Positions 1 through 11,523 are shown, counted from the stretch's first letter. The stretch is DNA of 64,000 bases from Brachionus manjavacas (GCA_019054805.1 JAHQIY010000012.1:186001-250000); one strand, 5' to 3'. Program-made: numbers and translations. The notes: generated from the sequence alone by a model not told the origin.

Positions 1-14
1 AATTTTTAATGTTT

Positions 15-1290
15 TAAACACACTTGCTCAATGCTATTTTTTTTAATGCAGTTGAACAGTGGAGAAGTTTTTGCATATTTACTTAGTGCAAGAGATCTTT
101 TGATTGATATGTTTTGTTTTGTATTAAAATTTTGAATGTACTTTTTGGAAACAAAAATCAATTCCAGACTATACCTAAAAATTAAACCTAAAGATAAACC
201 CGATTGTTTTAGGATTCAATCCATTAGGTCGACAACCTAAAGTGTACAACGAATAAAAGCTTTTTTCAACTTTTGAGAACTTTTTCTCAAAAAATTCACT
301 AATGAAGTCACTTGTTCCAATCGCAAACACTAAGTAGATAAAGTTTTTGGAATTTTAACACCATTCATCTCTATATTAGTGTCTCTTATTGTATCATCAA
401 AACTCGAATAAATTGACTTGTTCGGATAAAACTCCATTTTCCATTCTTGTGAAAATTTATTTATTTGTGACGTTGTTGAGCTTAAAATAATGTTGTCATC
501 ACAGTAAGCAATTATGGAGACATTTTTTTGTCCAATCTTCGCTCCGATTCCAAGTTTCAAACAGTCTTCGATCATGTCGTTGATGAAAAAATTAAAAAGG
601 TATGCAGACAATCTCCTTCGGCGATTTGGTAAATGTCCGACTTATGTGATATGACACGCAGTAATAGAACATTCTAAAATATTCTAATTATTTAAACATG
701 TTCTCATGGAACATTCAATAATGCTTTTAATTATCCAAGTTAAATAATATGTCATCTGTTTTTATTATTTTATATTATATCATGAATTATTATATTCTAT
801 TACTTAACTTTTAATGCTGAGTTTCTTAAATATTAACTAAGGCGAATTATTATAAATAATCGCTACATTTTTATTGATTGATATAAAAATAAAAAAATAT
901 TAGCTCTCCAACCCAGCTCTCCAAAGTTTATCAAAGCTTTGGTTGCGTCAAGACTTGCCAACTTAATCGTAGATCCACTATTCTTATAATAATTTATAGT
1001 CTCGTTGACAATAAAAAATGCTTGTTTTGTGGAACTTTTGTGTTTATATCCAAATTGGCTGTTACTTATGTGTTTATTAAAATCAGTCTTACTAAGAATA
1101 AGACTTTCAAATTATGATTCAAATGAAGTTGAAACTGAGATAGGCCTGAAATCACTACAACTTCTCATTTCACCCTTTTTGGGAATTGGTGTCACTAACG
1201 ATACGTTGAAATTTTCGGGAGTGTATCCATACATTTCAATCACTGCTATCAATTTTCAAATTCAAATTTGGTTCTCAGAATTACAATGAA
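15..1290 (-). pseudogene. Decayed LINE reverse transcriptase, related to family C
   Basis: Read on the minus strand, several frames give pieces of a non-LTR reverse transcriptase in the right order. Near 1240-1120 there is TPIPKKG followed by DFRPISVS. Near 1090-905 there is SQFGYKHKSSTKQAFF and then LASLDATKAL. At 611-330 there is LSAYLFNFFIND and YCDD, a variant of the YADD catalytic box. From about 300 down to 15 weak similarity continues into the post-catalytic part (KFSKVEKSFYSLYTL). The order and wording match the family C LINE at 50.2-51.8 kb, for example LSPFLFNIFIDD. About 265 bp (640-905) that should encode the palm between motifs is replaced by unrelated AT-rich sequence. Stops and frameshifts mean it is dead. 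The family assignment is by eye. Confidence 0.75.
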
Positions 1291-1510
1291 GTAAACCATT
1301 TTTTTTAGAAAAATACGATTTATATGCATTTCAGTATAGAATTTTGTTAGCAGCGTAAAGAACAGTTTAAGTTCATTGCTAACTCATAACTCCGTGTCCT
1401 AACCCTATTTATATTTTAGTCAAGGTTCAGATAAACTATAATTTGGTGACTTGGTGACGGAAAATACTTTGTGAAAAGGCTATAAAAGGAATAGATTTTT
1501 TTTTAAAACA
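1291..1510. other. AT-rich spacer
   Basis: I see no gene, RNA or clear repeat here. It lies between the LINE relic and the start of a family B tail. Confidence 0.5.
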
Positions 1511-1658
1511 AACTTGAACTATGTAAACATGTGCCACATGTAACAATCTATTTCAATATATATCTCCTTAACTTTTTTTATTTTTTGGCTTATTTACTTT
1601 ATTTTGATGTTTTTTATCGCATTTTATTAACTTTAATTTGATTTTTTATTTTTAGTAA
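1511..1658 (+). mobile_element. Family B LINE 3' tail, first half (interrupted)
   Basis: The stretch beginning ACTTGAACTATGTAAACATG and running through a T-rich run with CTTATTTACTTTATTTTG matches the 3' untranslated tail of family B LINEs at 36391-36600 and 56995-57145. It stops at 1658 where a family A LINE has inserted. The missing rest of the tail, with its terminal hairpin, resumes at 3366. This is therefore one old family B 3' end split in two. Confidence 0.8.
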
Positions 1659-3365
1659 TAGTAGTAGTAGTAGTAATAAATGGCTGGGCAGCTTCTGCCT
1701 AGTGTTGCACTTTAAAGCCCTGAAACTAATAAATAATAAATAATTATAACCACTTGTCCAATCTTGCTTTAAAAACGTTTAAGCTTCGTGATTCAACTAT
1801 CATCCTTGGTAGCTGATTCCAAGTTTTGGACACTCTATTCATAAAGAAATGATGTCTATTTGAGTTGCTAGTGATCTCTCGCACTATCTTTTGATTGTGG
1901 CTTCTCAAATTCAATGAACTTGACGGTGTGTTGTCAAAGAAGGGCCAATTTATTTGTTCTGCTCCGCGGGACAGCTTAAATTGTTGAATTAAATCACCTC
2001 TCGTTCTGCGCGTTACTAGATCTGAAAATCCAGCTCTGTGCAGTCGCTCGTCGTAGCCAAGGTGTCTTAGGTCGTTTATTGATCTTAAAGCTCTTCTTTG
2101 AACCTTTTCAATTTGTTCAATCGATTTCTTGAAGCGAGGATTCCATACTGGTGCTGCAAACTCCAAATGCGGTCTTATAAAGGTTGGATATATAATTTTT
2201 GCTATGTGACTGTCAAAATTTTTGAAGGTATTTAACATCATACCGAGAATACGATTTGCTTTTGAAGCCATTTTTTCTGAGTGTAAATTGAATTTCCCAT
2301 TTGATGATATTATAACCCCAAGGTCTCTTTCATCAGTCGTCTCTTCAACATTTACAGTTTCGCCGGTGTTTTGATCAGTGAGAAAATACTTTTGTTTAGG
2401 ATTATCTTTTCCTAAATGCATTATTTTACATTTCTTGCAATTTAGGCTCATTTTCCATAATCTGCACCATTCTTGCAATGCGTTTATTTCAGCTTGAAGT
2501 GAGTAGTCAAATGCATTGCTCAGAATCTTAAAAATCTTTGTGTCATCCGCGTACAGAAGACAATCTCTCAATTTATCTGGCAAGTCATTTATAAATATGA
2601 TGAAAAGAGTTGGTCCTAAAACAGAACCTTGAGGTACGCCGCTAGTAACTGGCTTAAATTCTGATTTAATGTCCCCCATGACTACTCTCTGTGATCTCCC
2701 AATCAAAAAGTCTGACAACCAATCGAGCAATTTCCCACTTAAGCCGATCTCTTTAAGTTTAAAGAGCAGCTTTGGATGGGAAACTCTATCAAAGGCTTTC
2801 TCAAAATCGGCAAAGAAAATATCTAAACATTTCTTCTCCGCAAAGCACTTTGTGATGCAATCCTGTGATTCAAGCAAATTCGTAGCGCATGATTTACGAG
2901 GAACAAATCCGTGTTGTTTATCGTTTATAAATCCCTTAGTGTTGAGATAGGTGCAAATGTGGTCACGGATGATTCCCTCCATGATCTTACATGGGATAGA
3001 AGTGAGAGAAACAGGCCTATAGTTACCTGGCTCTGATCGAATTCCTTTTTGAAAATTGGTGTCACATTAGCAACTTTCCACTGACGCGGAATGGTCGCCT
3101 CGCTTGCCGATTTGCCGAAAATGATGCTCAATGGAACTGCGAGACTATCTGCACACTTTTTAAGAATTAACGGGTGCACATCATCAGGTCCTGATGATTT
3201 GTTACCATCAATCCTTAATAACCGTTTATGTATTACCCCCGCGTTAAGTAAGAGCTCGATTATCTGATCGCATGATGTTTTTATTCTTGACTCAAGTCTT
3301 GGATGTGATGAATCCGTATCAGCAATAAAAACTGAGCTAAAGTGGTTGTTTAACTCTTTTTAGTT
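1659..3365 (-). mobile_element. Family A LINE (CR1/jockey-like), 5' truncated, nested in a family B tail
   Basis: This is a minus-strand non-LTR retrotransposon. It is flanked on both sides by the two halves of one family B tail, so it is a nested insertion. Its 3' end (low-coordinate side) has an untranslated region of about 85 bp ending in a short ACT-rich microsatellite (TTATTACTACTACTACTACT), as CR1-like elements often do. Its 5' end breaks inside the region before the reverse transcriptase core, so it is 5' truncated. A TTTTTATTTTT string flanks both ends and is a candidate target duplication, although the low complexity weakens that. Confidence 0.85.
1741..3362 (-). pseudogene. Family A LINE reverse transcriptase with one frameshift
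   Basis: This would copy element RNA into DNA at a nicked target. The long open part (2982-1744, 412 codons) carries FFADFEKAFDRV, the GVPQGSVLGP box, the YADD catalytic box at residues 144-147, and a C-terminal part with YIRPHLEF-like and W-NP motifs ending in FKARLDKWL. Upstream, the same protein continues in another frame to about 3360 (SSGPDDVHP, PRQWKVANVTPIFKK). The two frames meet near 3045-3050, so at least one small indel separates them. The apurinic endonuclease and ORF1 expected of a full element are absent through 5' truncation. Codons are otherwise well preserved, so the insertion looks relatively young. Confidence 0.88.
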
Positions 3366-3450
3366 TTTATTTTTTTTTAAATTTATTCTGAATGAGCTCT
3401 AGATCGCTACAGAAAACAACTAAATAAAAAATAAAAAAATAAATAATTTT
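3366..3450 (+). mobile_element. Family B LINE 3' tail, second half with terminal hairpin
   Basis: Contains TTATTCTGAATGAGCTCTAG and then CGCTACAGAAAACAA followed by an A-rich AAATAAA tail. TTCTG pairs with CAGAA and GAGCT with AGATC-like bases, which is the hairpin that ends every family B copy in this window. It is the continuation of 1511-1658. Confidence 0.8.
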
Positions 3451-3871
3451 AATGGGTATTCTGGTCGCTCAAAATTAAAAATAAAGAGTTTTATACAAAA
3501 TTTTTGTTTTTCTCTATTTGCAATGAATTCTGATAGGCAAGTTAGCCTACAACATTTTTTTTTAAAAGACATATTTTTTTTTATTTAAAATTAATTTAAA
3601 TAAGAAAAAGGCTTTTAGCTAACATTCGAAATGAGCGCATTCTGCCCATACGAAGTGAAGCTCCATCTGCACAGTAAAAATAAAAAAAATATAAACAAAT
3701 TTAGTTTAAGTTACATCATAGAAATTAGGTTTTATGAAATTCAGACTTGTTTTTAAGTCACAGTTTTAAGTCTAAGTCACAAAAATTTAAGTCAAAGTAA
3801 GTCATGACTTGACTTTAAATTTCACTGAAATTCAGTACAAAATGAAAAAAAGAACAGAAAAAATGTAAAAA
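3451..3871. repeat. Dispersed repeat end and AAGTC-rich stretch
   Basis: At 3608-3675 is a segment with GCTAACATTCGAAA, GAGCGCATTCTGC and ACGAAGTGAAGCTCC that recurs, same orientation, at 41113-41180. GGCTTTTAGCT and AGTGAAGCTCC can partly pair. At 3750-3835 there are many AAGTC/GACTT words, also seen at 20.03 and 59.47 kb. There is no gene. Confidence 0.5.
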
Positions 3872-4136
3872 AAATTTAATAATTTTTTATCAAAAAGTTT
3901 AAAATAAATTTTTTAAATGCAGAATGGTGCAACTTTCAAAGTTGAATAAAATATCAAAGCCTGCTAAATTTGCAGAGTTATGCAGAAATTAAATTTCAAA
4001 ATAATCGAGCGTGGTGCATTTTGCAAAGATTCTGCACACCATTAGCAGACTTTTACAGTTGATGCAACTTTGAATGTTGCACCATTCTGCATTTACAAAA
4101 TTTATTTTAAACTTTTTGATAAAAATTAATTAAATT
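3872..4136. mobile_element. Fold-back (MITE-like) element
   Basis: The left arm, containing ATCAAAAAGTTTAAAATAAA and then ATGCAGAATGGTGCAAC, is repeated inverted at the right end with few mismatches. The arms are about 70 bp, separated by about 120 bp that again contains TGCAGA words. There is no coding capacity. I found no clear target duplication. The superfamily is unknown. Confidence 0.7.
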
Positions 4137-5528
4137 TTGAACAAAGTTCTTTTGGACAAAAATTCACAAAACCTAGAAATTAAACAATATGAAATAATAT
4201 AGGGAAATTCAGGCAAATAAAATACTTCTTTTTTTAATTTTCACCAACAACATGAGTCTTTGAATTCTGTACACATTTCGGATGCTAAAAAGGCTAAATA
4301 ACAAATACAAACGAATTAGAAAAATGTAGGCATACGCTATTCGAATAAAAGAGAAACAGGCTCCTACCGGAATAGAGGTAACCGATACCTTTGCTGTGTT
4401 TTCAGACCACGAGCCACTATATTCCTCGACAAGTAGCTTAATAAAACTGTTTTTATGGGAGAAACATTTTAGCATTTATCTAGCGACCATCTGTAAGAAT
4501 CTTGCTCTAATAAACAAGATATTACTAATTGAAAAGAGACACCTAATTGCTCTGTTTTGGACTGTTTGGACAAGTTCTAAGTTGGTCTAAAAAATACATG
4601 CAACAGAAAAGAAAGAGAAATCAAAGGGGGCCTAATTGAGGCTCTATAAATACTCGTGAGGGTAGCTTTATTTAGGTGCCAAGAGCTGTGGGAAAAAAAT
4701 TTGATAATGTTGAGCCTTTTCAGATAATCTATTCTGATAATCTATTCTGAATTTATTCTATACTGAATTTTAAATAGTATGGTATTTTTTTAATATTTTT
4801 TTTATCATAATTCATCTAAAAATCTTAAAGTTCAAGTGGTAAAAAATGACTTTAGAAATTTAAGCAATTGTGTTAATCTAATCGAGCCAATTTCAAAAAC
4901 AATTTAAGGAGAAAAAACATTTGGATATTTTATAATAATAATAATAAGATACTGCAGGAGACCTGTGGAACGAGACTAGTGTAGTTGCGCTATGGTAGAT
5001 ATCTTTCTCCGAGAAAAAAAATATATTTTTTTTCGAGATTAATTAATGGATTTGTGATCAAGAGATTAATTTTGAAATTTTTTAAATTTAAGCTCTCAAT
5101 ATTTAATAATATTAACTTAATCTTTACAGATTTTGTAAAAAAATTAAAAAATTTCAATTTAAACACTAAAATGATAATTTTTTTCAGCTAAATTTAAATT
5201 TTTTGTTATTTTTTTTTATACAAAATTAAACTGAATTTTAATTTCATTATTTTAATTTAAAAAATGTATTATGTTTAAATTTTAATTTTGAAAAAATGAA
5301 GTGTAAATCGGTCTTTAGTGGACAGGGGCACTAGCCTGTTGATTGATCTTGAAATTTGAAAAAAAAAATTTAACTTTTATCATCAAAGTTTGTTAAGCTC
5401 AATTTATCAAATTCAATTAATCAAAAATAATTTTATTTTTGTAATTTTCATCACAATCTACATTTATATATGCAAAAATGTATTTTAGGCAAAAAACCTT
5501 TATTTATAAATTAAGTAAAAATTTTAAT
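4137..5528. other. AT-rich interval, no convincing gene
   Basis: Short minus-strand frames at 4600-4209 include the phrase QNRAIR, which resembles the tail of LINE reverse transcriptases, but there is too little to call. A hairpin with A8/T8 arms lies at about 5016-5040. I see nothing else. Confidence 0.4.
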
Positions 5529-6965
5529 TTAATAAATCTCAATTTGTTTATCCAAAGGATATTCGACAGAATATTTGATACAATTTTCACATTTTCCTCC
5601 TGGCTCTAAATTAAAAAAAAATTCCAAGCATCCTTGCTTAATAGATTTAACCTTGGAATTTTGTTTGGTACCAGGCTCTAGCAATTTCACGCTAATCTTT
5701 TCATCAGAACTAATCGGAAAAAAGTCCCAAACAAAAAATTCTCTCTGATGCTCCGAATTATTGAACACAGAAAACTTTTGCTCAAGAACATAACTATTCT
5801 TTCTGTCAGCCATCTTACCTTTAGAAATAGATAGCGGACTGTAGGTCATTTTAACCGAATCATCTGTTCCCACAAACATTTCAATCTCTTCCAATAAGCA
5901 CCAGTTTTTAATCCTGGTATTCCTCATAAAACCACCATTTAAATAAATAGTTGAATCTCCCTCTAAAATCACAAACCCACTTGTATTTGTTACCTTTGAT
6001 TTTATTTGCAATTCAGAACTTTTGCCCGCAATTGCTTCGTATCTAAAATCAGGACTGAGATTAACTTGGCAAATTAAAATTTTATTTAGACCAGTTTTGA
6101 TGGATAACTTTTGCTCCGGGTAAACTACAGAACCAAAATTGCAACCAAGCTGAGTTTGATCAACTGATGTTTTCATCATTTTTTGGTCCATATGGGACCT
6201 CATTTCCTCCAGCATTTGCTGAACGCCTTTTGACTGCAAAGTCTTGAACTTAGCAAGCTGAGTGTGGCAATTTGAATTTGTTTTGCATAGCCAAAACGAA
6301 GCGTCGGTATCTGACCATTCTTCATTTATTTTGTGCTCAAACAAAGCATACATATTAATTAATAGATTTTTTGATTTGGAATTAAATCTAAATTCGTATT
6401 GCGGTGTCCAACCGATACCAGAAATTTGATAGAATATTTCCAAGCTCAGATCAGAATCACTCTCGTTGGTTTCGAGCAAAAATTTGACTTCATTTGAGCG
6501 AAATGAGTTTTTTTCTTGTAAATTTTGGTTCAAAAATTTTAACTTTTCTTCACATTTTTTTATCTCACTGTCCAGCAAGGACTCTTTGCTGTAAAAAGAA
6601 TCTAAAAATGTGAAAAATTTATCCAAGTCGCTTTGATCGGCAACACTCTGCCCGAAACGGTTGAGCAATTTGATTTTTTTGTACAAGTTTTGAAGCCTGG
6701 TTGTTTCTGTGCAAATTTCATCTTCTAATTCTTTCATTAGGGACAAGTCAATGGGCGCTTTTTGAATTACCACGTCACTGATCTGAGCATTGCTGACTAG
6801 TTTTATGCTGTCTGGGTCGATAAAAGGTGATAGGTCACGAATTGTGCATTCTGTTTTAGGACCAGACAAAGATCTAATGGATTTTTTGACTTCAACAGAG
6901 TTTAAAAAAAATTTTATATGGTCACATCTGAAATCGCTGATCGAAAATATTTGTCTATTACTCAT
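5529..6965 (-). CDS. DUF4140/DUF4139 protein, gene 1
   Basis: The single open frame has 478 codons from the Met at 6965; an upstream in-frame Met at 6986 would add seven. I prefer 6965 because the paralogue at 8901 starts alike (MS, then a short polar stretch). Numbered from the upstream Met, residues 18-75 form the DUF4140 part, 80-165 a charged heptad-rich coiled coil, and about 180-485 the DUF4139 domain with GWTPQYEFR (192-200), the EEW-D motif near 224 and the late ILEGDSTIYLNG and FPISSDEKISVKLLEP blocks. There is no signal peptide or membrane segment, so it is probably cytosolic. The family includes bacterial MuiA-like proteins and many eukaryotic ones, and its biochemical role is unknown to me. 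It is divergently paired with the paralogue at 8901-10602 and has no intron. Confidence 0.9.
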   Translation of the reverse strand: MSNRQIFSISDFRCDHIKFFLNSVEVKKSIRSLSGPKTECTIRDLSPFIDPDSIKLVSNAQISDVVIQKAPIDLSLMKELEDEICTETTRLQNLYKKIKLLNRFGQSVADQSDLDKFFTFLDSFYSKESLLDSEIKKCEEKLKFLNQNLQEKNSFRSNEVKFLLETNESDSDLSLEIFYQISGIGWTPQYEFRFNSKSKNLLINMYALFEHKINEEWSDTDASFWLCKTNSNCHTQLAKFKTLQSKGVQQMLEEMRSHMDQKMMKTSVDQTQLGCNFGSVVYPEQKLSIKTGLNKILICQVNLSPDFRYEAIAGKSSELQIKSKVTNTSGFVILEGDSTIYLNGGFMRNTRIKNWCLLEEIEMFVGTDDSVKMTYSPLSISKGKMADRKNSYVLEQKFSVFNNSEHQREFFVWDFFPISSDEKISVKLLEPGTKQNSKVKSIKQGCLEFFFNLEPGGKCENCIKYSVEYPLDKQIEIY

Positions 6966-6986
6966 TTTTATTAAATGATAAATCAA

Positions 6987-7761
6987 AATAAAAAATTATG
7001 TACCAAAATTTTTGACTTTATACTTGACTAAACAAGCATTAAGCTTTTAGCAAGGTTTAAAGAATTTTTTATAAATGCGCTTAATTGAGTGATGAGAAAA
7101 TATACGGACAAAAAAATTCTTTCATTAATTAGATGTATAAAAAAAATGAGGATGTTTTTTTAAATTTATTTTGATAGAAATTGATAATTTCAAAATTAAA
7201 AGTTAATTTTTCTATCTTGATGAAACAAAAAATTCAGAAAAATAAAACGGGTTTACGTAAACATAATACAAAATATAGTGTTTAAATATAATATAAAAAA
7301 ATATTTCAAAGAATAAAATTGATCGTAAACTTATAAATTGTGCTAATGCAATATCAAAAATAAAAAAAAATCACTTAGTTATTTCTAGATCTTTAAATAT
7401 ATATAAAAGTGTTTTATTATTAATAATTTTTTACAGTCTTTTTACAATTAATTTGCTCATATTGGAAATTTTAAATTTTTTTAAATTTTTTAGATTTACT
7501 TTGTTGTAAATAATTTAAAAAAATTTTCTTGAATTAATGGCTGTAAATTTTCTTATTTAACAAAAATTGCCATTATTTTTTCAAAATTTGATATTGCAAA
7601 ACTTGAATTCTTGAAAGTTATTAAATTTTTCCATTAATTATGAAACTTGAAAATAATTGTATTTTTAACTTTTTAATTTTTCTGAAAAACGTAATATTCT
7701 ACAGATTTTAACTATTAATTTAAAAGTTGGGTTTAAATTCTCAACCTCAGGATAAAGTTGA
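6987..7761. other. Intergenic AT-rich DNA
   Basis: Upstream region of DUF4139 gene 1. No promoter motif can be trusted in this base composition, and I see no gene. Confidence 0.5.
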
Positions 7762-7784
7762 TCAAAGCACTTTAAAATTTAATT

Positions 7785-8500
7785 TTAACATCAGACCCAT
7801 CCGCTCAAGCCTGCTCTCGTAATCGATGCCTTTCAAAGCAGTGGTGACTCTAGTTACTCTTCTCTGAATTTTTTCAAGGGTGTCAATGAATCTTCTGAGA
7901 AACGGGTTCCAAGCGGACACTGCAAACTCCAGATGCGGACGAATGTAGGTGCAATAGAGTGAGGCCCATAGTTCTACGCCCCTAGACACGAATGTTTGTT
8001 TTTGCATGCCTAGAACTTGGTTGATTTTTGATGCAGCGTGAGCGAAGTGTGAGCTTAACTTAAAATCAGGCGTGAGAATGATGCCCAGGTTGCGTTCTTC
8101 GGAGGTATTTTGAAGCTTAATACGAGAGCCATTCTTCTTTTTTATAGCGTGAATGACCTGGTTTTTGCTATATGCTCGTTGCTTCCGACATTCATAACCT
8201 TAGTGAATACCAGCAGTTATGAGTTTGTTTATCAGCCTATCATCAGGAACCTTGTCGAAGGCTTTAGCAAAGTTGCAGAATGTCGACTGGCTTCTTTTTC
8301 TTCATTTTCGATGTGACTACATCCATAGTCTTAAAAAGCCTAGAGCTAAAGGCTTTCTTTGGAACAAATCCGTGCTGTTGTGGTGTTGTTGGCGCATTGA
8401 TGACGTACTGAGGGACAATTTGAAGAAGTTTTTTGAGATCACGGGTTCGTTCACGACAAGCTTCTCAATGGAAGGCATTAATGCAGTGTTGGTATTGTAA
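7785..8500 (-). pseudogene. CR1-like LINE reverse transcriptase, internally deleted
   Basis: In the minus-strand frames, 8420-8290 gives QQHGFVPKKAF and KKKKPVDIL. After a frameshift come FAKAFDKVPDDRLINKL, a stop, and then SEERNLGIILTPDFKLSSHF and YIRPHLEFAVSAWNP down to ALKGIDYESRLERMGLM near 7790. The catalytic YADD and GVPQG boxes are missing, so part of the palm is deleted. The surviving blocks align in order with family A at 1.7-3.0 kb (YPTFIRPHLEFAAPVWNP) but are clearly a different, older element. It lies between the two DUF4139 genes. Confidence 0.8.
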
Positions 8501-8873
8501 CGTAGTGTGCCAATAGAGTAGCTCTAATTTAACTACTCTTTGATTCAACGAAAAAATGTTTATTTTAAATTTATCAAAAAATCCTTTTAAAAAAAATTTG
8601 AAATTTTTTTGTTCACTTTTCTCAATTAAAAAAATCATAGTTTTTAATTACAAAAAAAATTGACAAGTGTTCAATAAATAATTAAGTTTTTAATTTTTAG
8701 AATTACCTAAAAATAATTTCACCATTGAATATGTTAAAATTATAATTCTTTTTTTTTTGGAACAAAATTTAAGAGTTATTAGCAAACTTTGCATAAAAGG
8801 GTTGCAGCTAAACATAGAATGTTACTCATAAAAAACTATTTAAAATACTATAAAAAGCTTATATTTAATTTTA
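8501..8873. other. Upstream region of DUF4139 gene 2
   Basis: AT-rich, no recognisable element. It presumably contains the promoter of the gene at 8901. Confidence 0.5.
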
Positions 8874-8900
8874 ATGATAAAAAATTCAAAATTTCAAACT

Positions 8901-10602
8901 ATGTCTGACGGAAAAACCAATTTTTCGCTAAAAGATCTTGAGTGCGAACAAGTAGTTATATTCCAGGATCGAGCTGAAGTTAAGCGGGTTTTAAAAACAA
9001 GCATTCAAAAAGGTGAACATGAAATAGTTTTGAGCAATGTTACGTCTTCGATTGACAAAGACTCTGTACGTGTTGAAGGCAAGGGAAATGCCTGCGTTCT
9101 GGATGTTATTTGTGAGAGTAAGAGTGTTGTCGTCAATCAGAATGAAACAAATGAAAAGCTCAAAGAAGCGAAATTGGAAATAAAACAAATTGAAAATAAA
9201 ATTGAAAAGACAAAACTTGAGCTGGAAAGAATCAGCAAAAAAGCACAAGCGGTAATCGAGTTTGCCAACACTCTTTCAAAAGCAACAAATACGCAAAGGC
9301 CAGAGTTGAATTCTGGAAAAGAAAATGTGGATAACTTTTTGTCTTTCATTGATTTGTATTCTTCCAAATTGGAAATGTTTGACCAAGAAAAATTAAGCGT
9401 CCAAAAGAATTTGTCCGATTTGGAAGATAAATTAAAAGTGGCCAAAAGTAATCATGATCAACTTTCGTCAGGAAGAAATTTTGAGCAAAATATGTAAATC
9501 TAAATTAAAATTTAATTTTCATTATTTAAAATTTATCAAAACTAGTGAAATAACAATTGTTGTGGAAACAGGCCAACAAAACTGTGACATACAATTGAAC
9601 ATTTCCTATTTGGTCTATAATGCTTCATGGACTCCCAAATATGACATAAGAGTTAATGGAAAAGAAAAATCGATGATCATCAATTATTTTGGTCTGATCA
9701 AACAAACAACTGGTGAGGATTGGAATGACACAAAAGTAAGCTTATCAACAGCTGTTCCTTCAATAGGTGGCAATGTACCCGAGCTACTCACTCAGCATGT
9801 TCGAATAAAACCCAAATACAAAACTCGGTCATTTCAAGCATCTTTAAAATCTTCATTTAAGGAAAAAAAATCAGATAAGTCCCACCTTGCATCTAACTTT
9901 CTACTAGAAGAAGATTCATGCGAAAGTGAACTAATTTCAATGAGTGAATGTAAAGCTGAAGCTTGTAGTGGTTCTTTAGGGTCAACTATTACTTTTAATG
10001 TTCCGCGCAAAGCAAATATTCCTTCAGATGGCAAAACTCATAAAGTGTCAATTGCAATTTTAAATCTTTCACCTGAATTTGAATACGAGACTGTGCCCAG
10101 AAAGAATACTCATGCATTCATAAAAGCCAAAGTCATAAACACATCTGAATATGCTTTGTTAGCTGGGCCAGCAAATGTGTTTTTGGACAATAATTTTGTG
10201 GCAAAGACCAATCTGAAAGCATACAGTCCACAAGAAGAACTCGACCTTTCATTAGGCGTTGATCCTGCTATAAGAATTGATTACAAACCGGTTAAGAAAT
10301 ACACAACTCAGCATGGATTGGTAAGCAGAACATCATCGACCACATATGTTCAGATAATTGAGATCAAAAATACTGGTCAAAGCATGGCTAAAATTTTACT
10401 GATTGATAATTTGCCATTGAGTTGTGATGATAAAGTGGAAGTGAAATTGATGAATCCAAACTTGAAAAATCATCCTGATATTTTATTAAACAAAGAAAAT
10501 AATTTAGAATTTAGATTAGAAATTCAACCAGGTAAAAGGGAAGAATTATCAATAAAATATTCGATTGAGTTTTCATCACATAAAGAAGTAGAGTTTTATT
10601 GA
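8901..10602 (+). CDS. DUF4140/DUF4139 protein, gene 2 (two exons)
   Basis: Two overlapping frames are joined by a 52 bp intron, 9494-9545, with GT at 9494-9495 and AG at 9544-9545. Splicing restores the frame in phase 2, giving 549 codons from the Met at 8901 (558 from 8874). Exon 1 encodes the DUF4140 part and a long Lys/Glu coiled coil. Exon 2 encodes DUF4139 with YNASWTPKYDIR, TGEDWNDTKVSLSTA, LLAGPANVFLD and LPLSCDDKVEVKLMNP, ending in EVEFY. It parallels gene 1 throughout but has about 70 extra residues, including a Ser/Lys-rich linker (encoded near 9805-9985). Probably cytosolic, role unknown. A partial inverted copy lies at 44.6-45.3 and 53.3-53.7 kb. Confidence 0.92.
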
Positions 10603-11204
10603 CACTTGTAATTACAGATTTAGTTAAAATGAAATATGGATCAATATTAAATTAGCACTTTTTAAACAAAATTATCATTGTATTAAAATAACAGTATCAA
10701 AATAGCATAACCACATAATTTAGTTTGAAAATTGCACAATTTTATATCAACAATTCATGTGTAAACATTCTTCTTTTTATGTTTCTACTTGTTTGTTGAT
10801 AATAAAAAGAACACAATTGAAAATAAAATTTTAAAAATTTGATCGGCATCACTAAGTAAAGAAAATTATACTATTTGATAAAAGTTAAAGGCTCCAAAAA
10901 ATCAAAAATAATTAAAAAAATCTTGTATTAATCTTGATGGTACCAACTTATATTAGACCAAGACTAATTTTTTTGCTATTATTTATTTTATTTTATTGCT
11001 TTATAGATATGACACCCAGAACTATTTTTAATTTGAATTTTTTTTTTAAAGAAGCTAAATACAATGGGTCTTTTTTATCAATTTTATTCTAATATTAGAT
11101 AAAATTACAAAAAATATTTAAGTCTGGTTTAAAAAAAATTCAAAATTCTAATTTAAAAAAAACAATTTTTAATCTCATAAAGATAATAAAAAATTATATG
11201 ATAA
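10603..11204. other. 3' flank of DUF4139 gene 2
   Basis: AT-rich and non-coding. It is present, inverted and nearly unchanged, at about 44600-44000, so it was duplicated together with the gene. Confidence 0.6.
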
Positions 11205-11335
11205 TACAATGGTTTAATTTTTTGTGTTTGAATTACAAGGTGAAATCACATTTTTAAAGAGCGATGCTTCAAATATTTTGTCAGTTTAAAATAAAAAAAA
11301 ATTTCAAGAATTTAATTAAACTTTTTGGTGAAATA
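11205..11335 (+). repeat. Fragment of the R1 terminal inverted repeat
   Basis: GGTTTAATTTTTTGTGTTTG and the following GCGATGCTTCAAATATTTTG match the R1 repeat ends at 17465, 46615 and (inverted) 52345. The same fragment is in the duplicated block at about 44000-43890. Confidence 0.65.
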
Positions 11336-11523
11336 GAACGAGTTTGGCAAATTGAAGTTTCAGATCAAATTTTAAGATCAAAAAAATCATTTAAAATTTA
11401 AAAAATTAATGATTTTGATAATTTATAAAAAAAGTAAATATTAAACATTACTACACATGCAATCTCTAATGATGGCTCATAATCAAAATAACATCAAAAT
11501 GATTGATCTCAATTCATGGACAA

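Noticed and set aside
1005..1289. 94-codon plus-strand frame
   Set aside because: It is antisense to recognisable reverse transcriptase blocks on the minus strand.
2669..2950. 93-codon plus-strand frame
   Set aside because: Shadow of the family A reverse transcriptase on the minus strand.
4209..4590. Opposed 88- and 64-codon frames
   Set aside because: A QNRAIR-like phrase hints at a LINE tail, but the rest aligns with nothing and stops interrupt it.
8110..8500. Two plus-strand frames of 68 and 93 codons
   Set aside because: Antisense to the CR1-like pseudogene; no independent resemblance.
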